Shown: positions 43,519 to 53,051 of the stretch, one piece after another
Numbering within the stretch: the stretch's first letter is position 1
Layout of the letters: the number at the start of each line of letters is the position of its first letter
Source: Komagataeibacter intermedius TF2
GTDB taxonomy: Bacteria; Pseudomonadota; Alphaproteobacteria; Acetobacterales; Acetobacteraceae
Direction: 5' to 3'
DNA length: 64,000 bases
Assembly: GCF_000964425.1 (NCBI RefSeq)
Contig: NZ_BANF01000048.1
Coordinates: forward strand, 1-64,000
Position numbers and translations under genes: made by a program
Notes under the pieces: model-generated
Database searches by the model: none
What the model was told of the DNA's origin: nothing
What the model saw: the letters and a program-made list of their open reading frames with translations, nothing else

Positions 43519-44724
43519 ATGATTTCCGCCCTGATGCCGAATTACAATCGCGCCGACCTCGCTTTCGAGCGCGGCGAAGGTGCCTGGCTGTACACGGTGG
43601 ACGGGCGACGATTCCTGGATTTCGGGTCCGGCATCGCCACGTCCTCGGTCGGCCACAACAACCCCCACCTGGTCGGCGCCATCACGCAGCAGGCGCAGCG
43701 CGTGATGCACGTATCCAATCTGTACCGCGTGCCGCAGGCCGAACGGCTGGCGGAACGGCTGGTGGCCAACACCTTTGCCGACAGCGCCTTTTTCTGCAAT
43801 TCGGGCGCTGAAGCCAATGAAGGCCTGATCAAGATGATCCGCCGCGCGCAGGCCAGGTCCGGCCACCCCGAACGCACGCGCATCATCTGCTTCAACGGCG
43901 CCTTCCACGGGCGCACGCTGGCGACGCTGTCGGCCACGGGCAACCCCAAATATCTCGACGGGTTCGGCCCGCGGGTGGAAGGGTTCGACCATGTGCCGCT
44001 CAACAACATAAGCGCGGTGCGCGACGCCATCGGGGCCGGGACGGCGGGCATCATGATCGAGCCTGTGCAGGGCGAAAGCGGCATCCATGTCGCCACCCCG
44101 CGCTTCATGCAGGACCTGCGCGCGGTGTGTGATGAATACGGCCTGTTCCTTGGCGTGGATGAAGTCCAGTGCGGCATGGGCCGCACGGGGCGCCTGTTTG
44201 CGTATGAATGGTCGGACATAACGCCCGATATCCTGTCCACCGCCAAGGGCATTGCCGGAGGCTTCCCCATGGGCGCGGTGCTGACCACCGAAACCATCGC
44301 GAAGCACATGACGCCGGGCAGCCATGGCACGACATTTGGCGGCAGCCCGCTGGCATGTGCTGCGGCGAATGCGGTGCTCGACATCCTGCTGGCGCCCGGT
44401 TTCCTCGAAGGGGTGCGCGCCCGCGCGGCACAGCTGGATGCGGGGCTGGACCGGCTGTGCGCGACCTATCCGGATGTCTTTGCCAGCCGCCGGGGACTGG
44501 GGCTGCTGATCGGCCTGAAATGCAGCGCGGATGTGGCGCTGGTGCAGACCGCCGCCATCCATGAAGGCATGCTGAGTGTCACGGCAGGCGACAACGTGCT
44601 GCGCATGCTGCCGCCACTGACGGTAACCGAGGCCGACTGCGCCGACGCGCTGTCCATGCTGGACCGCGCGGCACAGCGGGTACGCACCCATGTCGCCGCC
44701 GCCAAGACGGAGAATGTGGCATGA
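43519..44724 (+). CDS. argD: Acetylornithine aminotransferase
   Basis: A 401-residue class III PLP aminotransferase that makes N-acetylornithine in arginine synthesis and can also serve lysine synthesis. The PLP lysine is Lys243 in STAKGIAGGFPMGA. NSGAEANEGLIKMIRRA is the phosphate-cup motif and FLGVDEVQCGMGRTG holds the PLP-nitrogen aspartate. Length and N terminus (PNYNRADLAFERGEGAWLY) are typical for ArgD rather than ornithine or GABA aminotransferases. The four-base overlap with argF confirms an arginine operon. Confidence 0.96.
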   Translation: MISALMPNYNRADLAFERGEGAWLYTVDGRRFLDFGSGIATSSVGHNNPHLVGAITQQAQRVMHVSNLYRVPQAERLAERLVANTFADSAFFCNSGAEANEGLIKMIRRAQARSGHPERTRIICFNGAFHGRTLATLSATGNPKYLDGFGPRVEGFDHVPLNNISAVRDAIGAGTAGIMIEPVQGESGIHVATPRFMQDLRAVCDEYGLFLGVDEVQCGMGRTGRLFAYEWSDITPDILSTAKGIAGGFPMGAVLTTETIAKHMTPGSHGTTFGGSPLACAAANAVLDILLAPGFLEGVRARAAQLDAGLDRLCATYPDVFASRRGLGLLIGLKCSADVALVQTAAIHEGMLSVTAGDNVLRMLPPLTVTEADCADALSMLDRAAQRVRTHVAAAKTENVA

Positions 44725-45707
44725 ACGCGCTTCAGACCCCCACCCACGTGACCCCGCGCCACTTCCTTGACCTGCGTGACCTGGACGGTGCGACGCTGCG
44801 CACGATCCTGGATGTCGCGGCCGGGATCAAGCGCATGCAGCGCCATCGCGCCCGCCCGCTGCACCCGGCGCTGCCGCTGCGTGGCCGCGCACTTGGCCTC
44901 ATGCTGTCCAAGCCGTCCACACGTACCCGTGTCTCGTTTGAAGTGGGGATGCAGCAGCTGGGCGGAAACGTGATCCTGCTCTCTCCGGGTGACATGCAGC
45001 TGGGCCGGGGGGAAAGCATTGCCGATACCGCGCGCGTGCTGTCACGCTTTGTTGACGCCATCGTGCTGCGTACCGGCAAGACGGAAAACCTGCGCCAGCT
45101 TGCACGCTGGAGCAGCGTTCCGGTCATCAACGGCCTGACGCCGGATTCGCATCCGGTGCAGATCATGGCCGATATCATGACGTTCGAGGAACATCGTGGC
45201 CCGATCACGGGACGCACGCTGGCATGGGTGGGGGATGGCAACAATGTCGCCACCTCCTTCATCGAGGCGGCGGCCCTGTTCGGCTTCCACCTGCGTCTGG
45301 CCACGCCCGCGACGCATGCGCCATCGGTCGCCGCCGTGGCGTGGGCGCGCGAACATGGCGCGCAGATCACGGTCACGACCGACCCCGTGGCCGCCGTGGC
45401 CGGGGCGGACGCGGTGATTACCGACACATGGGTCAGCATGTCGGACAAGGAATCTGCGCAGCGCATCAGCGCGTTCGAACCATACCGCGTCAATGCGGCC
45501 CTGATGGCGCATGCGGCACCTGATGCCCTTTTCCTGCACTGCCTGCCTGCCCATATCGGGGAGGAAGTGACGGAAGACGTGTTTGAAGGCCCGCATTCCG
45601 TCGTGTTCGACGAGGCCGAAAATCGCCTGCATGCGCAAAAGGGCATCCTGATCTGGGCGCTGTGCGGCGAGGACTGGCAGCAATATGGAAAGGAACCCAC
45701 GGCATGA
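44721..45707 (+). CDS. argF: Ornithine carbamoyltransferase
   Basis: A 328-residue anabolic OTCase, forming citrulline from ornithine and carbamoyl phosphate. The carbamoyl-phosphate loop is SKPSTRTRVSFEVGMQ, followed by HPVQIMADIMTFEEH and the ornithine-loop motif HCLPAHIGEEV. WVSMSDKESAQRI is the SMG-loop counterpart. The first 14 residues precede the family start HFLDLRDLD. The ATG overlaps the argD stop and its stop overlaps the next small gene. argJ, argB, argG and argH are elsewhere. Confidence 0.96.
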   Translation: MNALQTPTHVTPRHFLDLRDLDGATLRTILDVAAGIKRMQRHRARPLHPALPLRGRALGLMLSKPSTRTRVSFEVGMQQLGGNVILLSPGDMQLGRGESIADTARVLSRFVDAIVLRTGKTENLRQLARWSSVPVINGLTPDSHPVQIMADIMTFEEHRGPITGRTLAWVGDGNNVATSFIEAAALFGFHLRLATPATHAPSVAAVAWAREHGAQITVTTDPVAAVAGADAVITDTWVSMSDKESAQRISAFEPYRVNAALMAHAAPDALFLHCLPAHIGEEVTEDVFEGPHSVVFDEAENRLHAQKGILIWALCGEDWQQYGKEPTA

Positions 45708-46024
45708 CCGGACCGGCCGAACAGCCCGCCCTGCCCTCCGCCACCGAAGATACGCCGGAAATCCCGGGCTGGGCGGAAAAGAGCGTGCGCGACATCTTTG
45801 CCGCCCTGCCCACCCGTGACACCCGCATTGACGCGGTGCGTGACGCCTATCTGGACTGCATTGCCGGGGCGGGCCGCACGGAAGACCTGGATATGGAACA
45901 TGACCGCTGCCGCCTGCGCGCCATGACCGTGCTGGACACGGACGGCCTGCTGCCAGCGGACCAGCTGAAAGACCTCGACCAGCGCCTCGCCGCGCTGGAG
46001 GCGGATATTACCGCCAATCTGTAA
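45704..46024 (+). CDS. Small conserved-looking protein between argF and hslO
   Basis: A 106-residue acidic protein without signal peptide or membrane segment. It begins TGPAEQPALPSATED, then has the helical segments EKSVRDIFAALPTRDTRIDA and DLDMEHDRCRLRAMTVLD. The C-terminal LKDLDQRLAALEADITANL could form a short coiled coil. I do not recognise a family. The ATG overlaps the argF stop (ATGA), and the reading frame is intact with codon use like its neighbours, so it is very probably a real gene, co-translated with argDF. The function is unknown. Confidence 0.75.
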   Translation: MTGPAEQPALPSATEDTPEIPGWAEKSVRDIFAALPTRDTRIDAVRDAYLDCIAGAGRTEDLDMEHDRCRLRAMTVLDTDGLLPADQLKDLDQRLAALEADITANL

Positions 46025-46056
46025 TGACGCACGGCCCCCGGTAACGGGGGCACGTG

Positions 46057-47037
46057 ATGCTGCGGGTTTCTGCCATGACTGCCAATAATCCCTCCCCCGC
46101 CTTTCTGGACGCCAGCCGCCCCGACACGCCCGATCTGGTCGTGCCGCAGGGTGTCGTGCCGTTCTATCTGGACCATAGGCCGGTACGCGGCCGCCTTGTG
46201 CGTCCCGGCGTGCTGACCGATACGCTGCTGACCCGCCATGACAATCCCGATGCCGTGCTGCGGCTGGCGGGGGAAGCGCTGGCGCTGGTGGCGGCCCTTG
46301 CCTCGTCACTGAAGTTCAGGGGATCGTTCTCCCTGCAGGCCAAGGGGGATGGCCCGGTCAGCCTGCTGCTGGCGGACTGCACCGATTCCGGCGCGCTGCG
46401 CTTCCATGCCCGTTCGGACGACGAACAGGTGGCGGAACTGCTGAAGGCCACGCCCGCCCCGACCGCCAGCCAGCTGCTGGGCAAGGGGTATATCGCCTTC
46501 AGCGTCGATCAGGGGCCCGATACCGACATCCATCAGGGCATTGTCGAGATGAATGGCGAAAGCCTGTCGGAAATGGCCGCGCATTATTTCGCCACCAGCG
46601 AACAGCATGCCTGCTGGGTCAAGCTGTTCTGTGAAAAAACGCCCGTGGGCTGGCGCTCTGGCGCGCTGGTGATGGAAAAGATCGCCATGGATGGCGGCAT
46701 TGATGCCGACATGACGTCCGAAGAAGGCGATGATGCGTGGGAAACCGCCGTCACCCTGGCCACGACGCTGACAGCGCGCGAAGTGCTGGATGACACCCTT
46801 TCCTCCACGGACCTGCTGTACCGCCTGTTCCATGCCGAAGGACTGGTCGCCGGGCAGCCGCGCGCACTGGCGTTTGGCTGCCGCTGTTCACGCGCGCGCC
46901 TGTCGGGCATTCTGGAAACCTTCCCGCTGGATGACCTGGACCATATGGCGCAGGACGGCACGATCACCATGAACTGCTCGTTCTGCAACCACAGCTTCCA
47001 CTTCCAGCGTGACGAGATCGGCGGCAAGGCGGCCTGA
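46057..47037 (+). CDS. hslO: Hsp33 redox-regulated chaperonin
   Basis: A protein of about 326 residues, the oxidation-activated holdase Hsp33. The N-terminal domain includes ALVAALASSLKFRGSFSLQ and GPVSLLLADC. The C-terminal zinc switch has the paired cysteines FGCRCSRARL and NCSFCNHSFHF, the CxC and CxxC motifs that bind zinc when reduced and form disulfides on oxidative stress. The start is uncertain: ATG at 46057 has GGGGG six bases upstream, whereas ATG at 46075 starts the protein closer to the family. It follows the small gene by about 30 bases; argF-hslO proximity is known in related bacteria. Confidence 0.93.
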   Translation: MLRVSAMTANNPSPAFLDASRPDTPDLVVPQGVVPFYLDHRPVRGRLVRPGVLTDTLLTRHDNPDAVLRLAGEALALVAALASSLKFRGSFSLQAKGDGPVSLLLADCTDSGALRFHARSDDEQVAELLKATPAPTASQLLGKGYIAFSVDQGPDTDIHQGIVEMNGESLSEMAAHYFATSEQHACWVKLFCEKTPVGWRSGALVMEKIAMDGGIDADMTSEEGDDAWETAVTLATTLTAREVLDDTLSSTDLLYRLFHAEGLVAGQPRALAFGCRCSRARLSGILETFPLDDLDHMAQDGTITMNCSFCNHSFHFQRDEIGGKAA

Positions 47038-47138
47038 CGCTGCCCTGCCCCTGTTCCACCGGCGCGGAACATGGCACGGTCGCCGGACTGACCTGACCTA
47101 CCGCGCCGCACGCGCCTGCCGTTACCGGGATATGATCC

Positions 47139-48065
47139 ATGCGACCGAACCGTTCGCCGCTTTCCGCCTCCACCCTGCGCCGCAGCCTGCGCGCAGCATT
47201 TGTGGCCAGCCTGCCGTTGCTGACACTGCCGCTGTGCGATCCCGCCTACAGCCGCAGCCACCGTAACGACACCCCCACCACGTTCGAGGGGCCGCAATAT
47301 GGTGACGCCCAGCCACTGAACCTGAATGTCGCGTCCATTTCGGTGGTGGACCGGGGGCAGCCGGGGCTGGTGCCGGGCGACCTGTCCGGACGTGCGCCCA
47401 ACCCGCCGGACCAGCTTCTCAAGCAGATGGCGCATGACCGGCTGATTGCCGCAGGCAGCGGGGGGGAAGGCGTCTTCACCATCGACCGGGCCTCGATCCT
47501 GCATGAACCCGGTGGTATACTGGACGGACAGCTGAACGTACATCTGGACGTGACATCGGCCGATGGCCGTCGCACGGGATATGCCGTCGCCCAGGTTACC
47601 CGGTCCTATGACCCGAAAAGAAAACATGGCAACAGCGATACGCCGGAAAACCTGAACACCCTCACCAACATGATGCTGGTGGACATGAGCAAGGAACTGG
47701 AATCCCAGATCCGCAACAACCTGGGCAACTGGCTGGTTACCGGGCAGGCACAGGTGCCCGGTGGCATTGTCGCACAGCCACTGGACGGCACCGAAGAGCA
47801 GCAGCCAGCCACCACGCAGGCCACCACCCCGGCCCCGGACACCAGCACCATGACCATTGGCGGTGGGCCGACCGACCTTCCGTCTGCGACCCCTTCGGCA
47901 CCTGCCGCGACGCAGGCAACACCCAGGCCCGCGAATGACGGGCCGGACGCCATCTTCCCCACCGGGTATCCATCCGATGACGGGGACAGCGCGACACCGG
48001 CGGCCAAACCGCAACTGCGCTCCCCCCCGCCGGGGAACCTGACGCTGCCGGGCAGCACCAACTGA
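47139..48065 (+). CDS. Exported protein of unknown function, Pro/Thr-rich tail
   Basis: A 308-residue protein with a twin-Arg-free basic N terminus and a signal peptide (LRAAFVASLPLLTLPLC, residues about 18-34). The globular middle (about 45-205) has NLNVASISVVDRG, DQLLKQMAHDRLIAAG and a strand-rich part (LDGQLNVHLDVTSADG). It ends in a conserved-looking helix LTNMMLVDMSKELESQIRNN. The last 90 residues are low complexity, rich in Pro, Thr and Ala (ATTQATTPAPDTS). I recall similar exported proteins in acetic acid bacteria but no functional family. It has its own strong terminator and follows hslO by about 100 bases. Confidence 0.75.
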   Translation: MRPNRSPLSASTLRRSLRAAFVASLPLLTLPLCDPAYSRSHRNDTPTTFEGPQYGDAQPLNLNVASISVVDRGQPGLVPGDLSGRAPNPPDQLLKQMAHDRLIAAGSGGEGVFTIDRASILHEPGGILDGQLNVHLDVTSADGRRTGYAVAQVTRSYDPKRKHGNSDTPENLNTLTNMMLVDMSKELESQIRNNLGNWLVTGQAQVPGGIVAQPLDGTEEQQPATTQATTPAPDTSTMTIGGGPTDLPSATPSAPAATQATPRPANDGPDAIFPTGYPSDDGDSATPAAKPQLRSPPPGNLTLPGSTN

Positions 48066-48076
48066 TCTTTCCCATG

Positions 48077-48109
48077 CAGGGGGCGGCATCATCCGTCCCC
48101 TGTTTTTTT
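48077..48109 (+). terminator. Rho-independent terminator
   Basis: CAGGGGGCGG (48077-48086) pairs with CCGTCCCCTG (48093-48102), ten pairs including one GT, around a six-base loop, and is followed by seven T residues. It ends the exported-protein transcript 12 bases past its stop. Confidence 0.93.
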
Positions 48110-48122
48110 GACTATGGAAAGC

Positions 48123-48154
48123 CGTTTCTGGTGACGCTCTCTTTTTAAAACGCC
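48123..48154. repeat. Short dispersed repeat element, copy 1 (degenerate)
   Basis: The sequence starts CGTTTCTGGTGA and ends AAAACGCC. The same 12-base start and 8-base end occur in the element at 57632, with a different middle. It lies between convergent genes, after a terminator. Confidence 0.5.
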
Positions 48155-48182
48155 ATCATAAACTGACTTTTCAAACAGTCTC

Positions 48183-50342
48183 TTACTCTCCTGCCGGTGC
48201 GGTCATGCGCAGGACAAGGCCGGGCGTCAGGATTTCAGGCAGGATCACCTCCGCCCCGTGGGCGGGATAATAGGCGTAGAATGGCACGCCGTCGCGGCCA
48301 TGGTCATGCAGGAAAGCGGTAATCGCCGCATCCCGCAGGGTCCAGTCCCCCTTCATGTAAACGATTCCACGCCGTGCAAAGGCGTCCTGCACCGCATGGG
48401 TGGACAGGGCCACGCGCTCATTGACCAGACATGAAATGCACCATGCCGCCGTCATGTCCACGAAGACCGGACGCCCCTGCCTGCGCAGTTCCGCCAGCCG
48501 GGTGGGGGAAAAGACGGAACTGCCATCCATCACCCGGCCGGTTCCCCGACCCCGGTCATGCACGGCGGCAGGCGGCAGCACACCACCGCCCACGAATGCC
48601 ACCAGCAGGGTCAGGACCGCAACGGCGCGATACAGCCCCGCGCGGCCTTCCATGGCATCACGCAGATCCATCATGCTGGCCCGGCGCAGGCACCAGCATC
48701 CCGCCAGCACCAGCACCGCGCCTGCCGCCAGCAGGCCCAGCGCGTCCATGCCGCCTTCCAGCTTCGCCACCCATGCCAGCCACACGCATGTTCCCAGCAC
48801 CGGCAGGGCCAGCAGGTTGCGCACGGTTTCCATCCACCGGCCCGGCTGCGGCAACCAGCCCAGCAGGCCGGGCATGCACGCCAGCAGCAGATAGGGCGCA
48901 GCAAGCCCACACCCAAGTGCCGCGAAAACCAGCAGCCCCACTACCGGGGACGCGGCCAGCGCCCCGGCCACCGCCGCCCCCATGAATGGCGCGGTACATG
49001 GCGAGGCAAGGACAACCGCCAGCACGCCGGTCAGGAAATCCCCCGCATGCGCGGGCAGGCCGTCCCCCAACCCCATCAACCGCAGGCCGATGGTAAAGAA
49101 ACCCAGCAGGTTCAGCGCCACGGCAAGCAGCAGCAGACAGATCACGATGACAAAGCCGGTGGACTGGAACTGAAACCCCCAGCCCGCCTGCTGGCCCGCC
49201 ACACGCAGCGCGGCAATCGTCCCGCCCAGCACCACGAACGACCCCACCACGCCCGCGGCATAGGCCCCTGCCCCCGCCAGCGCCGCCTTGCGCGCGCCCC
49301 GCGCCATGCGTTCCAGCGCCAGCACCTTCATCGCCAGCACCGGGAACACGCAGGGCATGAGGTTCAGAATCACCCCCCCCACAAATGCCATGCCCACCAG
49401 CCAGCCGACATGCCTGATCCCGCCGGGGGCCACCACCACGGGCGATGGGGATGCAAGCACGCGCACATCCCCCACCACTGGCTGCACCGACAGCCCGCGC
49501 TCACGCCCCATGGGGTCACGCAGGACCACGATACCCGACATGCCCGCCCCGTCATGGAATACCGGCCCCGGTTTCAGCGCCAGTTGCACGACACCATCGC
49601 GCACCGTCACGGCCTGCGGCGCGTCCTGATCGATCGCGCCCGCCACTTCGGGCATGAACCACGCATCCTTTACCGCATCCGGCGACAGTCCGCGCCCGAT
49701 CAGCTGCAGGACCCCGGCGGGTGAGACACGGGCGGCAAAGGGCGAGGCCACCGGCCTGCTGGCGGCGGCACTGGCGAAAGCGGCCGCCTGCGACGAAGGC
49801 ATCGCGTCCCCCCGTGGCAGGGTCAGGCTGAAACTGCCATGCTCCGGCACGCAGACATCGGCACAGACCAGCCACTCCGCCGTGGCATCCAGCGTAACCG
49901 GCCCATTCCCCTCCCCCGCCACGGGGGTCAGCGCGACCGGCAGCAGCACATCGCCGGTATAGGCATAGGATGTCAGCGGCCCGTCATGCAGCACGCGTGG
50001 CGTGGGCCATTCGATGGTGCCGGCCTGCCCCGTCGCCCCGCCCGTTGCCCGCACGTCCAGCGTCGGCGCATCGCCCGCATCACCGGGGTTGAGCCAGTAG
50101 GTGTGCCACCCCGGCGCCAGTTGCAGCCGCAACCCCACATGCAGGGGCCTGCCGGGCATGTAGGTATCGTCATCCGTGACCAGGGTCGCGGTGGCGCGGG
50201 GGGACACCACGCCGTCGCTCTGCGCGGCGCGGGCCGGATGCAGGACTGTCACCAGCATGCACAGGATGGACACAAGCCACAGGAAGGGCACGGACAGTAC
50301 TCCGCCAGAACAGGATGAATGAAAAACGCGCCCGTGTACCAT
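48183..50342 (-). CDS. DsbD/ScsB-type thiol:disulfide interchange protein
   Basis: A 719-residue membrane protein carrying electrons from cytoplasmic thioredoxin to the periplasm. A signal peptide (FLWLVSILCMLVTVLHPARA) is followed by a periplasmic domain of about 280 residues with APGWHTYWLNPGDAGDAP, of the ScsB/DsbC-like type rather than classical DsbD-alpha. The central DsbD domain has about eight helices with NLMPCVFPVLAMKVLAL and LASPCTAPFMGAA, holding the paired membrane cysteines. The C-terminal thioredoxin domain has Cys635 and Cys638 in TAAWCISCLVNE. It is divergent from hrpB with only 46 bases between starts. Confidence 0.9.
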   Translation of the reverse strand: MVHGRVFHSSCSGGVLSVPFLWLVSILCMLVTVLHPARAAQSDGVVSPRATATLVTDDDTYMPGRPLHVGLRLQLAPGWHTYWLNPGDAGDAPTLDVRATGGATGQAGTIEWPTPRVLHDGPLTSYAYTGDVLLPVALTPVAGEGNGPVTLDATAEWLVCADVCVPEHGSFSLTLPRGDAMPSSQAAAFASAAASRPVASPFAARVSPAGVLQLIGRGLSPDAVKDAWFMPEVAGAIDQDAPQAVTVRDGVVQLALKPGPVFHDGAGMSGIVVLRDPMGRERGLSVQPVVGDVRVLASPSPVVVAPGGIRHVGWLVGMAFVGGVILNLMPCVFPVLAMKVLALERMARGARKAALAGAGAYAAGVVGSFVVLGGTIAALRVAGQQAGWGFQFQSTGFVIVICLLLLAVALNLLGFFTIGLRLMGLGDGLPAHAGDFLTGVLAVVLASPCTAPFMGAAVAGALAASPVVGLLVFAALGCGLAAPYLLLACMPGLLGWLPQPGRWMETVRNLLALPVLGTCVWLAWVAKLEGGMDALGLLAAGAVLVLAGCWCLRRASMMDLRDAMEGRAGLYRAVAVLTLLVAFVGGGVLPPAAVHDRGRGTGRVMDGSSVFSPTRLAELRRQGRPVFVDMTAAWCISCLVNERVALSTHAVQDAFARRGIVYMKGDWTLRDAAITAFLHDHGRDGVPFYAYYPAHGAEVILPEILTPGLVLRMTAPAGE

Positions 50343-50388
50343 GCCAAGGATTGCCCCACCACCATGCCGGACGCCATAAGATCAGGAT

Positions 50389-52950
50389 ATGGCCTTAGAC
50401 CCGACCTTGCAAAACCGCCTTGATGCCCTCCTGTCCGAAGACGATGGCAACGCGCTGCCCGTCGCCGCGGCCCTGCCGCTGCTGCGGGATGCACTGGCAC
50501 GCACGTCCAATGCCGTTCTGGTCGCCCCACCGGGCGCAGGCAAGACCACGCTGGTGCCGCTGGCGCTGCTGGATGCGCCATGGCGGGGCGACGGGCGGAT
50601 CGTGATGCTGGAACCACGCAGGCTGGCCACCCGCGCGGCCGCCACGCGCATGTCGGCGCTTATGGGTGAACAGCCGGGCGGGCTGGTTGGCTACCGCACC
50701 CGGCTGGATGGCGCGACATCGGCGCATACGCGCATCGAGGTGATTACCGAAGGCCTGCTGGTGCGCCGCCTGCTGTCCGATCCCACGCTGGATGGGGTGG
50801 CATGCGTCATTTTTGATGAAATCCACGAACGATCCGTCGATGCGGATGCCGCCCTTGCCTTCTGCCTTGACCTGCAACGCAGCCTGAGGCCCGAGCTGAA
50901 GCTGGTCGCCATGTCCGCCACCATGGACGGGGCGGCACTGGCACGGCGCATGAACGCCGAGCTGGTGGAAAGCGAAGGCCGGATGTTCCCCGTGGAGATC
51001 CGCCATGCCACCCGCGACCTTGTCCATCGCCGCGACCTGCCCGACGCCATGGCCGCCGCCATCCGCGCCGCCATCGCGCAGGACCCGGGCGATGTGCTGG
51101 CCTTCCTGCCCGGCGTTGCCGAAATCCACCGTACGCGCGCCCTGCTGGACGGGATCGCGGCGGATGTCCTGCCGTTGTATGGCGAACTGCCCCCCGCCGA
51201 GCAGGATCGCGCCCTGACCCCCCATCCTGATGGGCGCAGGCGGGTGATCCTGTCCACCTCCATTGCCGAAACATCCCTGACCGTGCCGGGGGTGCGTATT
51301 GTGGTGGACGGGGGCTTCCGCCGCGTACCCCGGCTGGATGTGGGCACGGGTCTTACGCGACTCGATACGGTGCGGATTTCGCGTGCCGCGGCCAACCAGC
51401 GCGCGGGCCGCGCGGGCCGTGTCGCCCCCGGACACGCCATACGGCTGTGGACGGAAATGACCACCCGCGCCATGCCGCCCCACGACCAGCCCGAAATGAT
51501 GGAGGCCGAACTGACCGGCCTGCGGCTGGACGCGGCGGCATGGCAGGACGCGATGGGCACGGCGCCCGCCGACCTGCCCTTTCCCGATCCCCCGCCAAAT
51601 GGCGCGTTCGAGGCCGGGCGCAGCCTGCTGCAGGCGCTCGGCGCGCTGGATGACGAAGCCCGCATCACGCGCGACGGCGCGCGCATGGCCGCCCTTGGCG
51701 CGCATCCGCGTCTGGCCGCCATGATGCTGGCCGCACGCACGCCAGCCGAACGCGCCATGGCCGCCGACATCGCCGCCCTGCTGGAAGAACGCGACCCGCT
51801 GCGCCCCCGTCGCCCCGCCGGTGGTGGCCGGGGCGCGCCACCCACGGCCCCGGCCGATATCCGCCTGCGCCTGGACCTGCTGGCCGGTGGCGACCACCCC
51901 GATGCCGACCGCGCGGCGCTGTCACGCATCCGCCATGCCGCCCGGCAGTACCGCAGGCGGCTGGGGCTGGGCCGCGACATTCCCGCCAGTGGCGATCCCG
52001 CCGCCCTGATTGCCGCAGCCTTCCCCGACCGGGTGGCGCAGTCACGCGGGGACGCGGGATCGTTCCGCATGGCCGGTGGCGGCAGCGCGCGCCTGTCCAG
52101 GACGGATGAACTGGCGCGCTGCGCCCTGCTGGCGGTGGCGGGCATGCATGTGCGCAAGGCTGCCGAGATCTGCCTTGCCGCCCCGCTGGACCGCGATGCG
52201 CTGCCTGACAGCCTGCTGGCGCGGACGCGCGAACAGGTTGAAACCACGCTGGATACCACAACGGGCAACGTGCTGGCGCGGCGCAGGCTGCGGCTGGGCA
52301 ACCTTGTGCTGCGCGACCGTACCGTAAGCGCCAGTGCCGATGAAGTCTGCGCCCTGATGTGCGCGCAGGCGGCGCAGAACCCTGCCGCGACCTTCACATG
52401 GAGCGACGCCTGCCGCCAGTTGCAGGCCCGCGTGGAACTGGCGCGTACCCGTCTGGACCGCCCGGACCTGCCTGACCTGTCGGATGAGGCCTTGTCCCGG
52501 AGCACCGAAAGCTGGCTTGCCCCGTGGCTTGCGGGGGTCAACCGCCTGTCCGCGCTGGCGGAAATGGACCTGCTGGCCATGCTGCGCGCGACGATGGACC
52601 ACGCCACGCTGAAATGGCTGGACCGCATGCTGCCCACCCACCTGGACATGCCGGGGGGGCGGGCCGCGATCGACTACCTGCAACCCGTGCCGGTGGCATC
52701 CGCACGGGCGCAGACCTTCTATGGTGTGACACAGACCCCCCGCATTGCCGACGGGCGGGTGGAGCTGCGTATCGCCCTGCTGTCGCCTGCGGGCAGGCCG
52801 CAGGCCATTACCGCCGACCTTGCGGGCTTCTGGGCCGGGTCATGGGCGGATATGCGCCGTGACATGCGGGGGCGCTATCCCCGTCATGACTGGCCCGAAA
52901 ACCCCGCCACGGCTACTCCCCCACCGCCCCGGCCGCGTCGTGCGCCATAA
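50389..52950 (+). CDS. hrpB: ATP-dependent helicase HrpB
   Basis: An 853-residue DExH-box helicase of the HrpA/HrpB group. Walker A is APPGAGKTT with GAGKTT at 49-54, and the DEIH box is at 143-146 (FDEIHERSVD). Motif III is MSATMDGA and motif VI is NQRAGRAGRVAPG. C-terminal HA2/OB-like domains end with the HrpB-specific region, including FYGVTQTPRIADGRV. The molecular target of HrpB is unknown; HrpA relatives act in mRNA processing and ribosome rescue. The ATG follows the divergent dsbD start closely. Confidence 0.95.
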   Translation: MALDPTLQNRLDALLSEDDGNALPVAAALPLLRDALARTSNAVLVAPPGAGKTTLVPLALLDAPWRGDGRIVMLEPRRLATRAAATRMSALMGEQPGGLVGYRTRLDGATSAHTRIEVITEGLLVRRLLSDPTLDGVACVIFDEIHERSVDADAALAFCLDLQRSLRPELKLVAMSATMDGAALARRMNAELVESEGRMFPVEIRHATRDLVHRRDLPDAMAAAIRAAIAQDPGDVLAFLPGVAEIHRTRALLDGIAADVLPLYGELPPAEQDRALTPHPDGRRRVILSTSIAETSLTVPGVRIVVDGGFRRVPRLDVGTGLTRLDTVRISRAAANQRAGRAGRVAPGHAIRLWTEMTTRAMPPHDQPEMMEAELTGLRLDAAAWQDAMGTAPADLPFPDPPPNGAFEAGRSLLQALGALDDEARITRDGARMAALGAHPRLAAMMLAARTPAERAMAADIAALLEERDPLRPRRPAGGGRGAPPTAPADIRLRLDLLAGGDHPDADRAALSRIRHAARQYRRRLGLGRDIPASGDPAALIAAAFPDRVAQSRGDAGSFRMAGGGSARLSRTDELARCALLAVAGMHVRKAAEICLAAPLDRDALPDSLLARTREQVETTLDTTTGNVLARRRLRLGNLVLRDRTVSASADEVCALMCAQAAQNPAATFTWSDACRQLQARVELARTRLDRPDLPDLSDEALSRSTESWLAPWLAGVNRLSALAEMDLLAMLRATMDHATLKWLDRMLPTHLDMPGGRAAIDYLQPVPVASARAQTFYGVTQTPRIADGRVELRIALLSPAGRPQAITADLAGFWAGSWADMRRDMRGRYPRHDWPENPATATPPPPRPRRAP

Positions 52951-53051
52951 AAAACCGCATGCATTTGCGTCCATGATGTCATGCAGCCATGGCATTGCCG
53001 CTTTTTTCAGATAACATGAATGATCATGAACGTTTCCTTCCACCGCCATAC

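Noticed and set aside
50691-52649. A 652-codon open frame opposite hrpB
   Set aside because: Very Ser/Arg-rich with no motif; hrpB covers it with full helicase motifs.
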